From contig CAJURM010000008.1 of the NCBI GenBank assembly GCA_910589025.1, forward strand, positions 65,385 through 129,384: a stretch of DNA of 64,000 nucleotides, in the 5' to 3' direction. The position numbers were made by a program, and so were the translations under genes. This DNA is from an uncultured Odoribacter sp. GTDB lineage: Bacteria; Bacteroidota; Bacteroidia; Bacteroidales; Marinifilaceae. The notes under the pieces were generated by a model. It was given only the letters and a program-made list of their open reading frames with translations. It had not been told where the DNA came from and made no database searches. Below are positions 58,478 to 64,000 of this stretch, piece after piece (within the stretch, counting starts at the first letter, position 1; each line of letters begins with the position of its first letter).

Positions 58478-58780
58478 ATGAGCGAGAAAGATTCAGCAGT
58501 TTCGATACATGTCAGCATTGCTAACAAAAAATTCCCGATAATAGCCAAGAGTCAGGATGAAGAGGAGATTTACCGGGCAGCATCGAAACGTATTAATGAT
58601 ATGATTTCAAAATTTCAGGCAAAGTACGGCGCACAAGCCGATCCTTTGGATTTCCTTTATCTGACAGCATTTCAGCACACAGTTGCGCTGATACAGGCTG
58701 AAAGAAAAAACGATACGGAGCCTATATTGAATGAAATTGAAAAAATTAATATAAAAATTGACGAATTCATAAAAGAGTAA
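58478..58780 (+). CDS. zapA: Cell division protein ZapA
   Basis: A 100-residue ZapA (SIHVSIANKKFPIIAKSQDEEEIYRAASKRINDMISKF) that bundles FtsZ filaments at midcell. It has the usual globular N-domain and a coiled-coil C-domain. A 6S-like RNA follows directly, as it does after zapA in many bacteria. Confidence 0.92.
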   Translation: MSEKDSAVSIHVSIANKKFPIIAKSQDEEEIYRAASKRINDMISKFQAKYGAQADPLDFLYLTAFQHTVALIQAERKNDTEPILNEIEKINIKIDEFIKE

Positions 58781-58813
58781 TTTCAAGCGTTCTTTGAATA
58801 TATCTTAAAGATA

Positions 58814-58997
58814 TTCCCGCATTATTTCACATTTAAGCGAAAACTCAACACTCAAACAATTAGAGCGGATGCTTTATTTGCCCAAAACAGGCCTCAACTC
58901 TTCGGAGTTCCTTCGGGACAGTGGAAGTTTGAATCAAATGGCAGCTCTACCCGTGTCATACAGGGGTTTTATTAAATGGAATAGTGCGGGTTTTTTT
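58814..58997 (+). ncRNA. ssrS: 6S RNA candidate
   Basis: A non-coding stretch of about 180 bases between zapA and rny folds as a rod. CCCGCATTATTTCAC-ATTTAA at the 5' end pairs with TTAAATGGAATAGTGCGGG at the 3' end (with G-U pairs). An inner pairing joins TTAGAGC and GCTCTA, and the tip is AACTC-TTCG-GAGTT. T7 follows the closing stem, so it also ends the transcript. Length, shape and place after zapA match 6S RNA, which binds housekeeping RNA polymerase in stationary phase. Confidence 0.75.
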
Positions 58998-59100
58998 ATG
59001 TGATAATACCCATAGCCTTTTACCGGGAAGGCAGATATCATACCGGAAATTGAACAAGAGAACATTTTACAAACATTATAAATTAAATTAATTTAGAAAC

Positions 59101-60636
59101 ATGACAAATATAATTATCGCAGGGGTGGTGGCCTTGGTAGCCGGAATTCTGATCGGCTACGTCATCATAAAAATAGCCCTGAAACACCGGAGTCAGAACA
59201 TCATTAAAGAAGCCGAGGCAGAAGCAGAAGTAATTAAAAAAGATAAAATACTTCAAGCAAAAGAAAAGTTTTTACAAATCAAAGCCGAACACGAAAAACA
59301 GGCTGCTGCCCGGAACAATAAAATCCTGATGGCTGAAAACAAACTGAAACAGCAGGAGTCTTTCATCTCCCAAAAGATGGAGGAAATTCAAAGAAAGACC
59401 AAAGAAATCCAGACCCAGCAAAACAATTTCGATGTACAAAAAGAATTGCTGGAAAAGAAAGTAGCAGAGCTTGACAAAATCAAAAAAATGCAGATCGAGC
59501 AACTGGAAGCCATTTCCGGCATGTCTGGAGAACAGGCCAAAGAAAAACTAATCAACTCCTTAAAGGAAGAGGCCGAAGCGGAAGCCGTATCCTATGTCAA
59601 TGAAATCATGGAAGAAGCCAAAATGACGGCCAATATGGAAGCTAAAAAAGTGGTTATCAAAACCATTCAGCGGGTAGCCACGGAAACAGCGACAGAAAAT
59701 GCCGTTTCCATCTTCCACATTGATTCAGACGAAATAAAAGGCCGTATCATCGGACGCGAAGGCCGTAATATCCGCGCACTTGAAGCAGCCACGGGAGTAG
59801 AAATCATCGTTGATGATACTCCGGAAGCCATCGTACTTTCCGGTTTTGACCCGGTCAGAAGAGAAATAGCCCGTCTGTCCTTACACCAGTTAGTTACCGA
59901 CGGACGTATTCATCCGGCCCGGATTGAAGAAGTGGTTAACAAAGTGAAAAAACAAATCGAAGAAGAAATCATTGAAACCGGTAAACGGACTACCATAGAC
60001 CTCGGAATTCACGGTCTTCATCCCGAACTGATCCGTCTGATAGGAAAAATGAAATACCGTTCCTCTTACGGACAGAACCTCTTGCAACATGCCCGTGAAA
60101 CGGCCAACCTGTGTGCCATCATGGCTGCAGAACTGGGATTGAACGTGAAAAAAGCCAAACGCGCCGGATTATTGCACGACATCGGTAAAGTGCCCGACGA
60201 TGAACCGGAATTACCACACGCTATTTTAGGTATGCAACTGGCTGAAAAATACAAAGAAAAACCAGACATTTGCAATGCCATTGGAGCACACCACGAAGAA
60301 GTGGAAATGACGACACTGATTGCTCCTATCGTCCAGGCCTGTGATGCCATTTCCGGAGCACGTCCCGGAGCACGTCGCGAAGTCGTCGAATCCTACATCA
60401 AACGTCTGAAAGACATGGAAGACCTCGCCCTGTCGTACAATGGAGTAGTGAAAACCTATGCCATACAGGCCGGTCGTGAACTACGGGTAGTTGTCGGAAG
60501 TGAAAAGATATCAGACAGCGAAGCTGAGAAAATCTCTTTTGACATAGCCAAACGCATTCAGGATGAAATGACCTATCCGGGACAAGTGAAAGTAACCGTT
60601 ATCCGCGAAACCCGGGCTATCGCTTACGCCAAATAA
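59101..60636 (+). CDS. rny: Ribonuclease Y
   Basis: A 511-residue membrane-anchored endoribonuclease. It has an N-terminal helix (about 3-25), a long coiled coil (about 30-190), a KH domain with [15 protein letters not shown] (about 213-227) and an HD domain with HDIGKVPDD (about residue 360). It starts mRNA decay in bacteria that lack RNase E. Confidence 0.97.
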   Translation: MTNIIIAGVVALVAGILIGYVIIKIALKHRSQNIIKEAEAEAEVIKKDKILQAKEKFLQIKAEHEKQAAARNNKILMAENKLKQQESFISQKMEEIQRKTKEIQTQQNNFDVQKELLEKKVAELDKIKKMQIEQLEAISGMSGEQAKEKLINSLKEEAEAEAVSYVNEIMEEAKMTANMEAKKVVIKTIQRVATETATENAVSIFHIDSDEIKGRIIGREGRNIRALEAATGVEIIVDDTPEAIVLSGFDPVRREIARLSLHQLVTDGRIHPARIEEVVNKVKKQIEEEIIETGKRTTIDLGIHGLHPELIRLIGKMKYRSSYGQNLLQHARETANLCAIMAAELGLNVKKAKRAGLLHDIGKVPDDEPELPHAILGMQLAEKYKEKPDICNAIGAHHEEVEMTTLIAPIVQACDAISGARPGARREVVESYIKRLKDMEDLALSYNGVVKTYAIQAGRELRVVVGSEKISDSEAEKISFDIAKRIQDEMTYPGQVKVTVIRETRAIAYAK

Positions 60637-60652
60637 AAAGCAATACATACTG

Positions 60653-60686
60653 AAAAAATCTCCGGGGAAATCCCGGAGATTTTTTA
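60653..60686 (+). terminator. Terminator after rny
   Basis: AAATCTCCGGG pairs with CCCGGAGATTT around GAAAT and is followed by T6. Confidence 0.92.
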
Positions 60687-60720
60687 TTGCCTTTACTCTT
60701 TAATAATATCTGTGTTTCTT

Positions 60721-60750
60721 TTTGTTTATCGTCAAAGCTTCTTATTTTTG
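60721..60750 (+). promoter_or_regulatory. Promoter of nucleoside phosphorylase gene
   Basis: TTTG (60721-60724), 18 bases, then TATTTTTG (60743-60750), 39 bases before the start codon. Confidence 0.72.
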
Positions 60751-60789
60751 ACGTGCAATAAAAATACGGAAAAAACAAACCATTAAAAT

Positions 60790-61665
60790 ATGTCTATTCA
60801 ATCCTCTGAATTAATCACAAATGAAGACGGCAGTATTTTCCATCTGCATTTGTTGCCGGAAGACTTAGCCCACGATGTTATTCTGGTGGGAGACCCCGGA
60901 CGGGTAGCTTTAATCGCTTCCCATTTCGATACTGTTGAGGTCCAAAAAAGCAACCGGGAATTCACAACCGTGACAGGCACTTACGACGGACATCGGCTGA
61001 GTGTCATTTCCACGGGTATCGGGCCGGACAACATTGACATCGTAATCAATGAACTGGACGCTCTCGTAAACATTGATTTGAAAACCCAAGAAATCAAAGA
61101 GCACAAACAGAGCCTGAACATCATCCGAATCGGCACATCCGGCTCCGTACAAGCTGATATTCCGGTAAATTCCTTTGTCATATCGGAAAAAAGCATCGGT
61201 TGCGACGGAGTACTCCGTTTTTATGCCGACACCCAGTCTGTCTGCAACCGGGAGTTTGAAGAAGCTTTCATCCGACATTGCCATTGGGCCGGAGAAACTG
61301 CCCGTCCTTATGTTGTGAATGCCTCTCCCGCTTTAGTGAACAAACTCCACTCAGAAGGCCAAACCTACAAAGGGATTACCTTAACCGCTGTCGGCTTCTA
61401 CGGTCCCCAGGGACGGGTTCTGCGCCTGCCGTTAGCCATGCCGGGGATAAACGACCGCATTACGACCTTCCGGCATCAAAACTATAAAGTAACCAACTAT
61501 GAAATGGAAAGTGCAGCCATCACGGGATTATGCAATCTTTTAGGCCACCATGCAGCAACCATCTGTCTGATCATCGCCAACCGCATAACTGGAGAGGCCT
61601 CGGCCGATTATCACGGCTACATGGAAAAATTAATCCGTTACACCTTGGAAAAACTGAAAAATTAA
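60790..61665 (+). CDS. Nucleoside phosphorylase, uridine phosphorylase-like
   Basis: A 291-residue member of the PNP/UDP family 1. It has the phosphate-binding GDPGRVALIA (about residues 34-43), the IRIGTSGSVQ strand (about 112-121) and the sugar-binding NYEMESAAITGL (about 235-246). It probably cleaves uridine to uracil and ribose-1-phosphate in salvage; purine substrates cannot be excluded. It starts a likely operon with the DUF4293 and C69 genes. Confidence 0.88.
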   Translation: MSIQSSELITNEDGSIFHLHLLPEDLAHDVILVGDPGRVALIASHFDTVEVQKSNREFTTVTGTYDGHRLSVISTGIGPDNIDIVINELDALVNIDLKTQEIKEHKQSLNIIRIGTSGSVQADIPVNSFVISEKSIGCDGVLRFYADTQSVCNREFEEAFIRHCHWAGETARPYVVNASPALVNKLHSEGQTYKGITLTAVGFYGPQGRVLRLPLAMPGINDRITTFRHQNYKVTNYEMESAAITGLCNLLGHHAATICLIIANRITGEASADYHGYMEKLIRYTLEKLKN

Positions 61666-61714
61666 CACGAAGCCGTCTGCTCGGCAAAATCTAAAAAAAC
61701 AAATATCAACCGTT

Positions 61715-62176
61715 ATGATACAACGCATACAAACCGTATACCTGCTTTTAACCGTCATACTTACCGCACTGCTTTTCTTCATGCCCATAGCCAGTCTGAC
61801 GATCCCCAACGAGTTCTCCTACCAATTTTACACCACCAAAGTAATCCAGGAAGGCGAACCGGAAGTATTCATCGCTTACAACTGGATGTCCATGATTCTC
61901 AACATACTGATTACAGTCTTGAGCATCTTAATCATATTTTTATATAAAAAACGGTTCCTTCAATTGCGCCTCTGCGTCGTCAACATCATCCTGCTAACAG
62001 GCATGCTCGTATTGATGTGGATGCAAGTACGCAATATGACTACCGAACTACACGCCGACCGCCAATGGGGCTTCAGCCTATGCTTCCCCCTGATTGGCAT
62101 TATACTGAACTGGCTGGCACTCCGGGGCATCATCCGGGACATCTCCCTGCTGAAATCCTATGACAGAATCCGATAA
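61715..62176 (+). CDS. DUF4293 membrane protein
   Basis: A 153-residue protein with four membrane helices (about 5-25, 58-80, 87-105, 120-140) and the family opening MIQRIQTVYLLL. It is a Bacteroidetes-specific family of unknown function. It lies 49 bases after the phosphorylase gene and 27 before the peptidase gene. Confidence 0.85.
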   Translation: MIQRIQTVYLLLTVILTALLFFMPIASLTIPNEFSYQFYTTKVIQEGEPEVFIAYNWMSMILNILITVLSILIIFLYKKRFLQLRLCVVNIILLTGMLVLMWMQVRNMTTELHADRQWGFSLCFPLIGIILNWLALRGIIRDISLLKSYDRIR

Positions 62177-62203
62177 TACTCATAAAATTAATACTATAAA
62201 TTC

Positions 62204-63901
62204 ATGAATAAATTTGCTTTGATACTACTTTTGGTTTGTGTAAGTGTCATACACCAGACTTTCGCCTGCACGAACTTTCTGTTTACCAAATCCACCACGA
62301 AAGACGGTTCAACGGCCATCACCTATGCCGCTGACTCCCATGTCCTTTATGGGGAATTATACTACTGGCCTGCCACTGACTGGCCTGCCGGAAGTATGGT
62401 CGACATCTACGAATGGGACACCGGAAAATTTTTGGGACAGATTCCCCAAGTAAGCCACACCTACAACGTCGTTGGTAACATGAATGAACATCAACTGGCC
62501 ATTGGAGAAACCACCTACGGAGGCAGAAGCGAACTTCATCACCAACCGGGAGCCATCATAGATTATGGCAGCTTGATATACCTGACGTTACAGCGGGCCA
62601 AAAATGCCCGCGAAGCCATCGTCGTCATGACCGGACTGGTAGAAAAATACGGCTATTACAGCGAAGGGGAATCTTTTTCCATCAGCGATCCCGATGAAGT
62701 ATGGATCATGGAAATGATCGGCAAGGGAGAAGGAGAAAAAGGAGCTGTATGGGTAGCCAGGATGGTACCGGACGGCTACGTGTGCGCCCATGCCAACCAG
62801 GCACGCATCACCACTTTCCCCTTAGAAAGCCGGGAGTCCATCTCTTCCGATAAAATCAAAAACATCTACAACAAAGACATCACAACGGTATATGCCAAAG
62901 ATGTCATTTCATTTGCCAAACAAAAAGGATTTTATCCCCAGGATGCCCCCAACAAAGATTTCAGCTTTTCAGACTCTTACGCACCGGTAGATTTCAGCGG
63001 TGCACGTGCCTGTGAAATCCGGGTGTGGGCTTTTTTCAATGAAATAAGTCCCGACATGGATCAATACTGGGAATATGCCAAGGGCACCCACATCGAACGG
63101 GACGGCAAAGGATATGCCACCAACCGCATGCCATTGTGGGTAAAACCTTCCCGCAAAATCGACATCCTGGAGATTATGGACTTCATGCGCAACCATTTAG
63201 AAGGCACGGAACTGGATATGCACAGAGATCCGGGTGCCGGTCCTTACGAATGTCCTTACCGCTGGCGTCCGATGGGCTACAAAGTAGACGGCAAAGAATA
63301 TGTCATGGAAAGGACAACCGCTACCCAACAAACCGGTTTTTCCTTTGTATCGCAAAGCCGGAGCTGGTTACCGGATGCCATCGGAGGTATCCTCTGGTTC
63401 AGTGTAGACGATGCCGCCAACACAGTTTACTTTCCAATGTACACAAGCGCAACGCGGGTACCCTATGCCTATGCCGTTGGAAACGGTAGCATGATGCAAT
63501 TTACCGACAAAGCGGCATTCTGGATTTTCAACCAGGTCAGCAATCTGGCATACACCCGCTACAACGCCATTCACGCAGAAATCCGGGCAAAACAGAAAGC
63601 GTTGGAAAAACGTTACAAATCATACGTTCAGATGACTGACGCCGCTGCATTAAGCAGCTTTGAACAGAACCCGATACTGACCATCAGCTATCTGACCGAT
63701 TTTTCCTGCAACACAGGCAACCAACTGGCAGAAACATGGCGTGAATTTTATGCCTATCTGTTCACCCGGTTCATGGACGGTAACATCAAAACCCCTATAC
63801 CCGGGCAAAAAAATCCGAAAGTGGAAAATCCTCCGTTACCCGAATGGTATCTGCGTACCATCACAAACCACATGGGCAACAAACAGGAAGTAACCAACTA
63901 A
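62204..63901 (+). CDS. C69-family dipeptidase, exported
   Basis: A 565-residue peptidase of the C69 (PepD-like) family. The signal peptide MNKFALILLLVCVSVIHQTFA ends just before CTNFLFTKSTTKDGSTAI. The new N-terminal Cys would be the nucleophile, as in N-terminal nucleophile hydrolases. The conserved NEHQLAIGETTYGGR and EVWIMEMIG blocks follow. It probably breaks down dipeptides in the periplasm or outside the cell. Confidence 0.92.
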   Translation: MNKFALILLLVCVSVIHQTFACTNFLFTKSTTKDGSTAITYAADSHVLYGELYYWPATDWPAGSMVDIYEWDTGKFLGQIPQVSHTYNVVGNMNEHQLAIGETTYGGRSELHHQPGAIIDYGSLIYLTLQRAKNAREAIVVMTGLVEKYGYYSEGESFSISDPDEVWIMEMIGKGEGEKGAVWVARMVPDGYVCAHANQARITTFPLESRESISSDKIKNIYNKDITTVYAKDVISFAKQKGFYPQDAPNKDFSFSDSYAPVDFSGARACEIRVWAFFNEISPDMDQYWEYAKGTHIERDGKGYATNRMPLWVKPSRKIDILEIMDFMRNHLEGTELDMHRDPGAGPYECPYRWRPMGYKVDGKEYVMERTTATQQTGFSFVSQSRSWLPDAIGGILWFSVDDAANTVYFPMYTSATRVPYAYAVGNGSMMQFTDKAAFWIFNQVSNLAYTRYNAIHAEIRAKQKALEKRYKSYVQMTDAAALSSFEQNPILTISYLTDFSCNTGNQLAETWREFYAYLFTRFMDGNIKTPIPGQKNPKVENPPLPEWYLRTITNHMGNKQEVTN

Positions 63902-63908
63902 AAAAACA

Positions 63909-63946
63909 CAGGACAGATGCAAAATTGTATCTGTCCTGCATTTTTT
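63909..63946 (+). terminator. Terminator after the C69 peptidase gene
   Basis: CAGGACAGAT pairs with ATCTGTCCTG and is followed by CATTTTTT, eight bases past the stop. Confidence 0.9.
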
Positions 63947-63971
63947 CTAAAGATTCACAATAGAAGTGCAA

Positions 63972-63997
63972 TTCTCCGTCGGCATGCCGACGGAGAA
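63972..63997. terminator. Perfect palindrome at the right edge, probable terminator
   Basis: A 26-bp perfect inverted repeat (left arm TTCTCCGTCGGCA) lies about 25 bases after the previous terminator. It may end a converging gene beyond the window. The T run on the minus side is poor (TTGCACTT), so the role is open. Confidence 0.4.
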
Positions 63998-64000
63998 TAA

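Noticed and set aside
1..64000. CRISPR arrays, insertion sequences, prophage genes
   Set aside because: No regularly spaced repeats, transposase motifs or phage structural genes were seen; the two recombinases fit promoter inversion and dimer resolution.

Overview
The window is ordinary chromosomal DNA of a member of the Bacteroidales, possibly Odoribacteraceae (the family is an inference). The evidence is the promoter style (TTTG, about 19 bases, then TAnnTTTG), the lack of Shine-Dalgarno sites before most genes, the abundant lipoprotein and polysaccharide-degrading enzymes, and a capsule locus headed by a NusG-like (UpxY-type) regulator behind a tyrosine recombinase. No rRNA, CRISPR array or insertion sequence was seen.

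Layout. Positions 1-11.5 kb: end of pyrG, yidC, tpx, a GH110 alpha-galactosidase, a complete riboflavin operon on the minus strand (ribD-ribE-ribBA-ribH) behind an FMN riboswitch with its own terminator, a phosphoribosyltransferase, kbl and a GH16 glucanase. Positions 11.5-18.9 kb: a secreted protein with three thioredoxin-like domains, lpxB, mtaB, a UDP-glucuronate 4-epimerase-like gene, nhaA and tRNA-Ser(UGA). Positions 19.0-33.4 kb: a capsular polysaccharide locus read leftward. It runs from a recombinase and an invertible promoter through a long NusG paralogue and an unknown partner gene to flippase, radical SAM protein, pyruvyltransferase, three GT2 enzymes, polymerase, Stealth phosphotransferase, aminotransferase and initiating phosphoglycosyltransferase. 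Positions 33.5-38.6 kb: a PagL-like lipid A deacylase, an iron alcohol dehydrogenase and a GH20 hexosaminidase. Positions 38.7-53.5 kb: the core translation and transcription block on the minus strand (rpsU-xerC-hpf-tuf-tRNA-Trp-secE-nusG-rplKAJL-rpoBC-DUF3467). Positions 53.7-64 kb: rnr, a peptidase/TPR pair, a small coiled-coil gene with zapA, a 6S-like RNA, rny, a nucleoside phosphorylase, a DUF4293 protein and a C69 dipeptidase.

How the parts work together. The capsule operon appears phase variable. A 181-bp segment between two 15-bp inverted repeats carries one good promoter, and in this sequence it points away from the operon (OFF). Once transcribed, the NusG-like protein, perhaps with the unknown 319-aa protein, would be expected to carry RNA polymerase through a hairpin-rich leader before the flippase gene.

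A second regulatory arrangement lies before rpsU. Its leader holds a 14-nt match to the anti-Shine-Dalgarno tail of 16S rRNA, which is striking in a phylum that rarely uses this signal. A 10-codon ORF and an intrinsic terminator follow it, all before the bS21 start codon. This looks like ribosome-sensing attenuation and is the most novel regulatory candidate here.
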